DNA of 9,304 nucleotides, taken from Granulosicoccaceae bacterium. Its GTDB lineage: Bacteria; Pseudomonadota; Gammaproteobacteria; DAOVJZ01. Positions 1 to 6,148 of this stretch are shown piece after piece. Position 1 is the first letter of the stretch; every line of letters begins with the position of its first letter. The DNA is taken from NCBI GenBank assembly GCA_030632035.1, contig DAOVJZ010000048.1, positions 1-9,304 on the forward strand, read 5' to 3'. Below the pieces are notes generated by a model, which made no database searches, was not told where the DNA came from, and saw only the letters and a program-made list of their open reading frames with translations. The position numbers and the translations under genes were made by a program.

Positions 1-780
1 ATTTGCAATTGCCCAACCTTCCAAATGCGGCATTTTATAGACCGGCATTTTCTTATTACCACGCCCATAATCACTCAGAATACGTTTAGGGCCTTTGTCC
101 AGATTCCACATATCAAGCAACACCAATCCATCTTCACCAAATAAACCGGCAATGTAATAACGTCCATCAGATGTAATCAACCCATCATAGGGTTGGCGAC
201 CAATATTTTTGTATTTTCGGATTTTGGGGTTTTGAATATCCTGCATGTTCACTACCCAGATTTCTCCGGCATCATACAGACTAAATACAAAATATTGTCC
301 CGGTGCATCTACAAGCCCAACTACCTTTGAGGCTTTGTCACTGCCTTTATAAGCAGCAGGAATATCTGAAAGCATTTCCAATGTATGTGCGTCAAAAATA
401 CGGACACCGCCCGGCTTATAATTGGAAACTGCAATTAGTCGACCATCTTGTGAAATCGCACCGCCAATACTGTTGCCGGCCTGAATAATACGTTTATCAA
501 TTTTATTCTGTAACACATCAATTTTTGTCAAACCACCATCACGACCAAAGACATAGGCAAAACGTTCGTCTCTGGAAAACACAACTGAGGCATGTGAAAG
601 ATCGCCTAACCCTTCAATACGCGCTAAAGAAGTTCGATTAGTCGTTTCGATGATTTGCACACTGCCATCTGCTCTTTCGATGACCACACCCAGGTCACCT
701 GTTCCACGTAATGTACTGCATGCACTTAATACAAAGGACAGCATCACAATATAAATGGTCTTTTTTATTCTAGTTATCAC
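1..780 (-). CDS. nirF: NirF, heme d1 biosynthesis lipoprotein (3' end beyond window)
   Basis: NirF acts late in heme d1 synthesis in the periplasm, probably as a membrane-attached lipoprotein. The frame is open from a GTG at 780 to the window edge, giving 260 codons; the family is usually near 390-400 residues, so about a third is missing. Translation begins VITRIKKTIYIVMLSFVLSAC: a basic n-region, a hydrophobic stretch and a lipobox L18-S-A-C21. The rest resembles the beta-propeller of the NirF/NirS d1 domain, with repeated FSRDERFAYVFGRDGG-, GGAISQDGRLIAVSNY- and ITSDGRYYIAGLFGEDG-type blades. H63 (LSHAS) is a candidate for the functionally important N-terminal His known in NirF. GTG is preferred because AGGAG lies 6 nt upstream and because the internal ATG at 744 would remove the basic n-region. 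It overlaps the end of nirC by 11 bp, which suggests translational coupling. Identification is strong from sequence and context. Confidence 0.9.
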   Translation of the reverse strand, partial: MITRIKKTIYIVMLSFVLSACSTLRGTGDLGVVIERADGSVQIIETTNRTSLARIEGLGDLSHASVVFSRDERFAYVFGRDGGLTKIDVLQNKIDKRIIQAGNSIGGAISQDGRLIAVSNYKPGGVRIFDAHTLEMLSDIPAAYKGSDKASKVVGLVDAPGQYFVFSLYDAGEIWVVNMQDIQNPKIRKYKNIGRQPYDGLITSDGRYYIAGLFGEDGLVLLDMWNLDKGPKRILSDYGRGNKKMPVYKMPHLEGWAIAN

Positions 781-1126
781 TTGCCTCTCCTGAATAAAGG
801 TAATCTACCAGCCACTCAACTTCCTGACGAGTCAGCATTGTTTTCCATGGCGGCATAGGTGTTCCACTGCGTCCATACAGTATCGTATTTACAACCAATT
901 CTCTAGGCAAACCAGCCAGACGATCCGCTAACAATGACGGCCCCAGGCCACCTTTTAGGGTAAGACCATGACAAGAGCCACAATCATGTTTTAATAAATG
1001 GATTAGACGTTCCTGTTGGGGAAAAGTGATTTCAGATGCCAGGGAACCAACAGGGAAAGACAGTGCAAAAAAAAGAATGCAGGCTCTATGCACCTTTTGA
1101 GTATTTATTCTTTTGATACTTTGCAT
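770..1126 (-). CDS. nirC: NirC-type cytochrome c55X, periplasmic monoheme cytochrome
   Basis: A 118-residue small c-type cytochrome of the kind found in nir clusters, usually credited with a role in heme d1 maturation or in electron donation to NirS. Residues 1-30 form a signal peptide (basic MQSIKR start, hydrophobic CILFFALSFPVGSLA, cleavage likely after A30). The heme c site is C49-G-S-C52-H53 followed by GLTLKGGLGP, which is typical of c55X. M91 in GTPMPPW is the probable distal ligand. The start is uncertain: ATG 1126 lacks a clear Shine-Dalgarno sequence and overlaps nirE by 41 bp. A GTG at 1093 would overlap by 8 bp and still leave a short signal peptide, and a TTG at 1153 would lengthen the n-region. 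The gene runs straight into nirF. Confidence 0.88.
   Translation of the reverse strand: MQSIKRINTQKVHRACILFFALSFPVGSLASEITFPQQERLIHLLKHDCGSCHGLTLKGGLGPSLLADRLAGLPRELVVNTILYGRSGTPMPPWKTMLTRQEVEWLVDYLYSGEASDN
784..791 (-). promoter_or_regulatory. Ribosome binding site setting the nirF GTG start
   Basis: On the minus strand AGGAGAGG precedes the GTG at 780, with 6 nt between AGGAG and the start codon. This is the best Shine-Dalgarno match near the nirF 5' end. It lies inside the last codons of nirC and argues for the GTG rather than the ATG at 744. Confidence 0.7.
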
Positions 1127-1895
1127 TTTGAGAGTCAACCGTAAACCAGTCAAGGGAGCCCGCTAACGTTACAACCTGACCGATTACAATCATAACAGGT
1201 GCTTTAAAATTCTCTTGCTCAAGATCTTCCTTTAATTGACCCAATGTGGAAATGCACGTACGTTGTTGTGGTGTTGTACCGTTTTCAATACCGGCAGCAG
1301 GGGTGTCATCGGACAAACCAGATTGAACAAGTTGTGTACGTATCTCTGATAAATTTGCCATTCCCATATAAACCACCAGGGTCATATCCGGATCAGCCAG
1401 TTTATCCCAATCAAGATCCAGTGGTTTATCGCTACGGCAATGTCCAGTTACAAAACGAACACCATTTGATAATCCACGATGGGTTAATGGGATGCCTGCA
1501 TACGTTGTACATGCAGATGAAGCAGTGATCCCCGGTACTATTTCAAAAGGAATTTTATTTTTGACCAGTTGAAGTGCTTCTTCACTACCGCGCCCAAAAA
1601 CAAAAGGATCTCCACCTTTAAGTCGTACAATACACCGGGTTTTCAGGGCCAGGCTAACCAGTAGCTTATTAATCTCTTCCTGACTAAGATGGTGTTTACC
1701 CGTTTCCTTGCCAACAAAAATACGTGTACTGCCTGTTGGCACCAGATCCATAATCTGTTCTGAAACCAGGCGATCATAAATAACAACATCAGCCTGCTGC
1801 AGTAAACGCATTGCTTTTACTGTTAACAGGTCAGGATCTCCGGGACCTGCTCCTACAATATAGACACAAGCTTCTTTGTTTACGTTGTCGTTCAA
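1086..1895 (-). CDS. nirE: Uroporphyrinogen-III C-methyltransferase (SUMT), NirE
   Basis: SUMT uses two S-adenosylmethionines to methylate uroporphyrinogen III at C2 and C7, giving precorrin-2, the branch point to heme d1, siroheme and cobalamin. The 269-residue cytoplasmic protein has the family hallmarks in order: GAGPGDPDLLT (15-25), RLKGGDPFVFGRG (91-103), PGITA (121-125), the VVYMGM strand (174-179), GTTPQQRT (206-213) and the C-terminal APVMIVIGQVV (232-242). It is a stand-alone SUMT without CysG-type siroheme domains. The start is TTG at 1895: an in-frame TAG lies only five codons upstream, no ATG or GTG precedes the SAM-binding motif, and GAGG sits 8 nt before it. The position between nirS and nirC/nirF supports the NirE assignment over a cobalamin or siroheme role, although the motifs alone cannot separate these. 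Confidence 0.93.
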   Translation of the reverse strand: MNDNVNKEACVYIVGAGPGDPDLLTVKAMRLLQQADVVIYDRLVSEQIMDLVPTGSTRIFVGKETGKHHLSQEEINKLLVSLALKTRCIVRLKGGDPFVFGRGSEEALQLVKNKIPFEIVPGITASSACTTYAGIPLTHRGLSNGVRFVTGHCRSDKPLDLDWDKLADPDMTLVVYMGMANLSEIRTQLVQSGLSDDTPAAGIENGTTPQQRTCISTLGQLKEDLEQENFKAPVMIVIGQVVTLAGSLDWFTVDSQNAKYQKNKYSKGA

Positions 1896-1903
1896 TCTTG
1901 CTA

Positions 1904-1907
1904 CCTC
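1904..1907 (-). promoter_or_regulatory. Ribosome binding site supporting the nirE TTG start
   Basis: GAGG on the minus strand lies 8 nt before the TTG at 1895. With the in-frame stop five codons upstream of that TTG, it leaves TTG as the only reasonable start for nirE. Confidence 0.55.
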
Positions 1908-1927
1908 AAACTACTGACTGATAGTGA

Positions 1928-2257
1928 TTACTCTACAATCACCATGCCTTTCATCTTTTCATGCGGGCCACATCGATAAGGATACTTACCCGGTTTATTA
2001 AAGGTCTTATCAGTACTTTCTTCCGGAAAAAAATAATCTGGTTCTTCATCCCCTGCTTGCTCAAACCATACGCTATGGTATTGGCGCTTTTCTTCATTAA
2101 TCCAGCGTACTGTTGTTCCCCGTTTTACAGTGATGGTTTGCGGTTCAAACTTATGGTTCTTTATCTTTACCTCTACAACAGAACCCGGCTTATCGCCGCC
2201 TGCCTGCACAGTTACTGCAAAACTGATCAACAGTAATCCAATCAGTAATTGTCTCAT
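1928..2257 (-). CDS. Amicyanin-like periplasmic type 1 copper protein (cupredoxin)
   Basis: A 109-residue exported blue-copper protein. Residues 1-19 form a signal peptide (MRQLLIGLL core, cleavage after VQA19). The mature cupredoxin fold shows the first ligand H61 (QYHSVWF) and the C-terminal ligand loop C96-G-P-H99-E-K-M102-KGMVIVE. The Cys-x2-His-x2-Met spacing is that of amicyanin; plastocyanin and pseudoazurin have five positions between His and Met, so here M102 rather than M105 fits best. AGGAGG stands 6 nt before the ATG. It follows the NirT-like gene and precedes nirE by 32 nt, so it is likely co-transcribed. Its place in the cluster suggests it shuttles electrons to NirS, as azurin or pseudoazurin do elsewhere; that role is inference. 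No methylamine dehydrogenase gene is visible, so I do not use the name amicyanin as a functional call. Confidence 0.87.
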   Translation of the reverse strand: MRQLLIGLLLISFAVTVQAGGDKPGSVVEVKIKNHKFEPQTITVKRGTTVRWINEEKRQYHSVWFEQAGDEEPDYFFPEESTDKTFNKPGKYPYRCGPHEKMKGMVIVE

Positions 2258-2318
2258 TTATGCCCTCCTGTCCCGAATTCTCGAGCGTCAGAGGGTATAA
2301 ATTTAACGTTATTACTCG

Positions 2319-2341
2319 TGTCAGGCAAATAAACCCTGACA
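2319..2341. repeat. Short inverted repeat between the NirT-like gene and the cupredoxin gene
   Basis: TGTCAGG and CCTGACA form seven-base arms around a nine-base loop, 10 nt after the stop codon of the NirT-like fusion gene. No run of T follows on either strand, so it does not look like an ordinary intrinsic terminator. It might act in mRNA processing or as a weak attenuator between the cytochrome and the cupredoxin. Confidence 0.35.
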
Positions 2342-2351
2342 ATGACTATGG

Positions 2352-4046
2352 CTACTGCTTAACTGCGTTGATTTCAGCCTCATCATTATCTAGACCAAGT
2401 TTATATCCCAGCGATACGTGATGGAATCGAGCATTGGTATAGTCATCATGAATCGCGATACTGAGGTTATATAAATTATCTGCTTTCAGACTGATATCAC
2501 CTGGCTTATCAGACGACAGCTTGCGTTTCATTGTCACTGTCCAGGTACCATTAGCCAGCACCCCATTAAACTCAACGCCTTGTCCGCCCTGCATCTTGCG
2601 TTCGGCAAGAATATCACCATCTTCAGATGCGCCACTGCTCTTGTAACGTAAAATATCCATAAAGTGGCCTGCAGTCAGTTCTGATTTTATTTCATCCTCA
2701 GATTTGAGCTTGTCCCAACCACCACGCTTTTTACCACCCTTGCCTTTGACCTCGATTTCAGTGCGGCTTTCTTTCAGATACTTGGTGATAGAATTTTTCG
2801 TGTCCAGACGCTGTGCAACGGTGCTGCCTTTGAGTGTGGCTTCATCTGGTTCATGTGGCATGGAACTCGCATCATGGTGGCAGGTTGCCCAACAACCGGC
2901 ACGATCAACATATTCCACATCATCGGTTCCAAACATCACAGCTAGCTTGATCTGGTTATCCGGATCCATCTTGCCACCATCAACAAAAGGTACCGCAACA
3001 TGTTCAGTATCCGGCCACTGGAATTGCATATACAAGTATGTGCCATCATGTGCGGCCTTGGCTTGTACTGCAATGCCAGGACGCTTACCAGGAATTGGTG
3101 TTGGTTCTGCTTTTTCACCGGTCACCATTTTGGTACCCATTTCCTCAGTTTCTTCCTCATGACAATCAAAACAACGATCGCCTGCCTTGAATGGACGCGA
3201 ACCACCATGATCACGTCCATTAAGAATCCACTCCATTGAGGTTTGACCTGGATAAAACAAACCGACATTCACAGGTTCTATCTTGCTCCAGTCAACTGAT
3301 ATATCACCACCGGTTGATGCTGAAGATGCGCTTGGAGCAGGAGCAGATGTTTCCTTCTTGTCTGATTGAACCACTGGTTTTTTCTTAACACCACCTTGGC
3401 TAAACTCAACCCACTGTGGCGGAATTTCACGCTTGTGTTCAGGATTTGGTTTTTCTATCTCAGCCAACTCTTCGTCTGTTAACTGATCGTGAGCTTTTGA
3501 GTGTGCAATGCCTTTATGGCAATCAATACAGGTATTACCATTTGTCATTGCATTTAAATGTTGTTTGCGTGCGCGCCCCTTCTGTTCCTCTGGCTGCATG
3601 CTGGCAAAATCATGACAGTTGCGGCATTCACGTGAATCCGTAGACTTCATTGCTGCCCATACACGCTTGGCGAGATACAAACGTTTTTCGTTAAACTTCT
3701 CAGGCGTATCAATACTTCCTAATGCTTTATGCAGTAACTCATTACTCGCTTGAATCTTTCTTACAAATTTGTGTACCCAGGGATCAGGTACATGACAATC
3801 TGAACAGGTGGCCCGTACACCGGAACCATTTTTATAGTGAACTGTTTTCGTGTATTCCTGATAGACATTCTCTTCCATTTCATGACAGGAAATACAGAAT
3901 GTTAATGTATTGGTGGCCTCCATCGCTGTATTGAAGCCGCCCCAGAAAACAACCCCAGCAATCATAAACACAATTGCCGCACCAACGGATGTTCCCAATA
4001 TAAGCTTGCGGGAGAACAAGCCTGTTTTTACATTTGAATTAGTCAT
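2352..4046 (-). CDS. NapC/NirT-family multiheme cytochrome fused to an ethylbenzene-dehydrogenase-like heme domain
   Basis: A 564-residue membrane-anchored cytochrome. Residues about 15-37 form the single N-terminal helix. The NapC/NirT-type domain follows, with four CXXCH sites starting at C51, C81, C141 and C173; this family takes electrons from quinol and passes them to periplasmic reductases. A polar Ala/Ser/Pro linker (about 225-250) leads to a second domain with a fifth CXXCH at C292, an unusual CX3CH at C385 (GCWATCHHD...MPH) and a C-terminal HDDYTNARFHHVSLGY block (533-548). These last two match what I know of the ethylbenzene-dehydrogenase-related heme-binding family. NirT of Pseudomonas is only about 200 residues, so the C-terminal half is an addition. 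The ATG at 4046 is preceded by a weak GGTG. Being directly downstream of nirS, it is the obvious quinol-side donor for nitrite reduction; the function of the extra domain is unknown. Confidence 0.88.
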   Translation of the reverse strand: MTNSNVKTGLFSRKLILGTSVGAAIVFMIAGVVFWGGFNTAMEATNTLTFCISCHEMEENVYQEYTKTVHYKNGSGVRATCSDCHVPDPWVHKFVRKIQASNELLHKALGSIDTPEKFNEKRLYLAKRVWAAMKSTDSRECRNCHDFASMQPEEQKGRARKQHLNAMTNGNTCIDCHKGIAHSKAHDQLTDEELAEIEKPNPEHKREIPPQWVEFSQGGVKKKPVVQSDKKETSAPAPSASSASTGGDISVDWSKIEPVNVGLFYPGQTSMEWILNGRDHGGSRPFKAGDRCFDCHEEETEEMGTKMVTGEKAEPTPIPGKRPGIAVQAKAAHDGTYLYMQFQWPDTEHVAVPFVDGGKMDPDNQIKLAVMFGTDDVEYVDRAGCWATCHHDASSMPHEPDEATLKGSTVAQRLDTKNSITKYLKESRTEIEVKGKGGKKRGGWDKLKSEDEIKSELTAGHFMDILRYKSSGASEDGDILAERKMQGGQGVEFNGVLANGTWTVTMKRKLSSDKPGDISLKADNLYNLSIAIHDDYTNARFHHVSLGYKLGLDNDEAEINAVKQ

Positions 4047-4114
4047 TATTAGTATTCACCGTGTCCAGTTTAAATAAATCTAGAACTATCATTCTCTGAT
4101 GCTATTAACTATAA

Positions 4115-4146
4115 AAAAGGCGGACACTCGAACGTGCCCGCCTTTT
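4115..4146 (-). terminator. Intrinsic terminator after nirS
   Basis: A 13-bp stem (arm AAAAGGCGGGCAC at 4146-4134, matching arm at 4127-4115, one G-T pair) closes a six-base loop at 4128-4133. On the minus strand it ends in six T. It starts 40 nt past the nirS stop and lies before the NirT-like gene, so it should end or attenuate nirS transcripts. The A/T arms make it nearly symmetrical, so it could also work in the other direction. No convincing promoter is seen between it and the NirT-like start at 4046. Confidence 0.85.
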
Positions 4147-4185
4147 ACTGTTGCTTACGTCATAAATCTATATACGAACCACAAA

Positions 4186-5832
4186 TTATGTTACGTGGTT
4201 TGTACGATTATAAACGTTGAACTTACCAGTTGGTGTAGTCAAACCCTTGATGCGTGCCTTCTCTTTCAGAGTCTTCGCATCATAAATAACGATTTCACCA
4301 TTAGGTTTGCTGCTTTCCTTACGATTCCATACTGAAACCCAAACTTCGGAACCATCTTTGTTGAATTCCATATGGACAGCAACCTTACCTTTTTCTTTGG
4401 TAACGCGAATGGTCTTGACAATCTTGCGTGTCTTCTTGTCAAAAACTTTCACACTCTGCTGGATTTCAACTTCAGGATGTTTGGTTTGATCCGCCCACAC
4501 ATACTGACTTGTTGGATGGGTACGAATAAATACACCAGCACCGTCTGTTTCAACTTCGTAGCAGACCTTCCATGCATTGGACTTGTGACCTTTAGGATCA
4601 TTACCCCAAACAGTGACTTTACCAACACCTAGATGGGTTGTGCCGCCAACAGGACCACATTTTGGATCGTTCCAGTTAGCGCCTGGTCCAGGATGTGGTT
4701 TCTTGTCAACATTGATCATCGCTTCCAACTTGGCTGTCTTGGTATCAACAACAACCATCTTGTTAGATGCGTTTGCCGCAATCTGGAAGTAACGACCGCT
4801 TGGATCATAGAAACCATCATGCAAATACTTGGCTGAATCTATCTTAACAATATTCAGGTTATCGATATCCTTGTAATCAACCTGCCACATCTGACCCAAT
4901 TCTTTTGCAGAAACCAGGAAGCTGGTCTCATTAGGGTTAGTGTAAATAGCCGCTACACGTGATTCGTTAACATATTCGCCGTCAACATTGACGCCACGAG
5001 TAGAAACAACCTTCACTGGGTTCATGGTTTTGGCATCTACGATAACGAAATGTGGTGGCCAGTAGCCGCCGCCAATAATGTACTTACCATCACCTGTTAC
5101 AGCAACGTCACGTGCATCATAAGCAACCTGGGTTTCAGCAACCAACATCTTGTCTGGTGTTTGCCAAAGGTCAATCTTGTTCATCTTGCCATCACGACCC
5201 ATGGTGTACCAGAAACGGCCAGTATCTTTAACATGGTCTTTCTTGTGGTGCTCACTGCCCTTGATAACATGTACCGCATAACCCGCGTTGATATGCGCAA
5301 TAATTTCATGCTTGTCACCATCGATGATTGCCACTTTACCGGCATCACGTTCAATCACAACAAAGAAATTTTCCCAGTTGCGACCATGAAGCGGTTTGGT
5401 TGGATAGTCTTTTGGCTGAACATAAACCTTGGTGCGTTTTTGCATCAGAGCAAGAGACATTTCAGGTGGAATTGGTGGCTCCATCTGGATATAAGTAGCC
5501 AACATCTTGATTTCTTTCTTACTGAAGATGTCGTCAAAGTTGTTCATACCGCCTTCTGTACCAAGACCAATAATACGCTCCAGACGTTTCTGGCCTTTCT
5601 TACAGGTGTCCTTTGGTACAAGACTTTTACCAGTCGCACCCTTACGCAATACGCCGTGACAACCTGCACATCGTTGGAAGTACATCGTCTTAGCTGTTTC
5701 GAAGTCTGTTTCCGACATCTTGGGCGGGCTTTTCTTACAGCTGTTCTTCGCCGCCAGAGCCGGGCTCGAAACAAGCCAAAGAGCAGACATTAATATTGCC
5801 AATGCCGCTGTTATCGTTTTCTGGTATTTCAT
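4186..5832 (-). CDS. nirS: Cytochrome cd1 nitrite reductase NirS
   Basis: Periplasmic homodimeric enzyme reducing nitrite to nitric oxide. The 548-residue precursor has a Sec signal peptide (1-28, ending SSPALA/A). The cytochrome c domain carries C55-A-G-C58-H59-GVLRKGATG, and M96 in GGMNNF is a likely axial ligand. The d1 propeller follows: H188 (GYAVH) matches the proximal d1 ligand, and H380 (KKPHPG) and H400 (TTHLG) match the two catalytic histidines. The family end TPTGKFNVYN is at 533-542. The frame is open to 5883, but ATG 5832 is chosen because it starts the signal peptide and is preceded by GAGGG about 9 nt away. Compared with Pseudomonas NirS there is a His/Lys-rich insert after H188 (GSEHHKKDHVKD), a shorter late-propeller loop, and extra cysteines (C32, C77, C392, C424). 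NirN was considered, but the conserved catalytic pair and the C-terminus favour NirS. An FNR-type promoter lies upstream and a terminator downstream. Confidence 0.95.
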   Translation of the reverse strand: MKYQKTITAALAILMSALWLVSSPALAAKNSCKKSPPKMSETDFETAKTMYFQRCAGCHGVLRKGATGKSLVPKDTCKKGQKRLERIIGLGTEGGMNNFDDIFSKKEIKMLATYIQMEPPIPPEMSLALMQKRTKVYVQPKDYPTKPLHGRNWENFFVVIERDAGKVAIIDGDKHEIIAHINAGYAVHVIKGSEHHKKDHVKDTGRFWYTMGRDGKMNKIDLWQTPDKMLVAETQVAYDARDVAVTGDGKYIIGGGYWPPHFVIVDAKTMNPVKVVSTRGVNVDGEYVNESRVAAIYTNPNETSFLVSAKELGQMWQVDYKDIDNLNIVKIDSAKYLHDGFYDPSGRYFQIAANASNKMVVVDTKTAKLEAMINVDKKPHPGPGANWNDPKCGPVGGTTHLGVGKVTVWGNDPKGHKSNAWKVCYEVETDGAGVFIRTHPTSQYVWADQTKHPEVEIQQSVKVFDKKTRKIVKTIRVTKEKGKVAVHMEFNKDGSEVWVSVWNRKESSKPNGEIVIYDAKTLKEKARIKGLTTPTGKFNVYNRTNHVT

Positions 5833-5886
5833 ATCATTATTCCCTCGTAGTATGGTGTAAATGCAATAGAAGTATATTAGCAAGTG

Positions 5887-5892
5887 ACTATA
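5887..5892 (-). promoter_or_regulatory. Candidate -10 element of the nirS promoter
   Basis: TATAGT on the minus strand (or the overlapping TATATA at 5894-5889) places a transcription start near 5880-5882, about 50 nt before the nirS ATG. The FNR-type box centre is then close to -41.5, the arrangement of a class II FNR/DNR-activated promoter. No -35 hexamer is needed in that arrangement, and none is clear. Confidence 0.6.
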
Positions 5893-5916
5893 TACCTGTT
5901 TGCCAAAATCACAGCC

Positions 5917-5930
5917 TTGATGTACGTCAA
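5917..5930 (-). promoter_or_regulatory. FNR/DNR/NNR-type operator for nirS
   Basis: TTGAT-GTAC-GTCAA on the plus strand, read TTGAC-GTAC-ATCAA on the minus strand, matches the FNR-family consensus TTGAT-N4-ATCAA at nine of ten positions. It is centred about 91 nt before the nirS start codon and about 42 nt before the predicted transcription start. Activation under low oxygen and by NO through an FNR or DNR/NNR regulator is the usual mode for nirS. The regulator gene is not in the window. Confidence 0.82.
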
Positions 5931-6148
5931 TTGCTTATCTGTATACTTGGCTCGCCATGTTCGGTAAATATACTATCTTTATGATTTTATTGTATATATA
6001 ACGTATATCCACATACTGCCAACCATTAAGATATCATTTTAGACTAATTCTTAAAGATGTGTAGATTGCGCATATTATCTGAAAACAGTAACCTATAAAC
6101 ACAATAATTATTAATTTATCGTCGTAGTCACTAATGGGGGGTTGAGTC

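Larger units (their letters stand above)
5833..6148. other. Divergent control region between nirS and the small plus-strand ORF
   Basis: This 316-base gap is clearly AT-rich between about 5935 and 6125. The part nearest nirS holds the FNR-type box and -10 element described separately. The remainder (about 5935-6145) contains several AT-rich hexamers such as TATAAA near 6093, but none has a well-spaced -35, so I do not call a promoter for the plus strand. No RNA gene, intrinsic terminator or substantial ORF is evident in it. Confidence 0.6.

Noticed and set aside
1127..1153. TTG start of nirC at 1153
   Set aside because: There is no ribosome site and it only lengthens the n-region of a signal peptide that is complete from the ATG at 1126. 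It is kept only as an alternative.
2275..2285. Adjacent EcoRI and XhoI recognition sequences that look like a cloning linker
   Set aside because: Both flanks are continuous with native nir-cluster genes and there is no vector sequence. The sites most likely occur by chance.
5050..5793. Long plus-strand ORF of 247 codons opposite nirS
   Set aside because: It is the antisense shadow of nirS. The minus strand carries all NirS motifs, and the plus-strand translation shows no domain, signal or ribosome site that I can recognise.
4186..5832. NirN rather than NirS
   Set aside because: NirN is a shorter paralog. The conserved KKPHPG and TTHLG histidines, the GYAVH proximal site and the FNVYN end match NirS.
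5833..5883. N-terminal extension of NirS to an upstream start at 5883
   Set aside because: It would put 17 extra residues before a normal signal peptide. It also falls at the predicted transcription start, so ATG 5832 is preferred.
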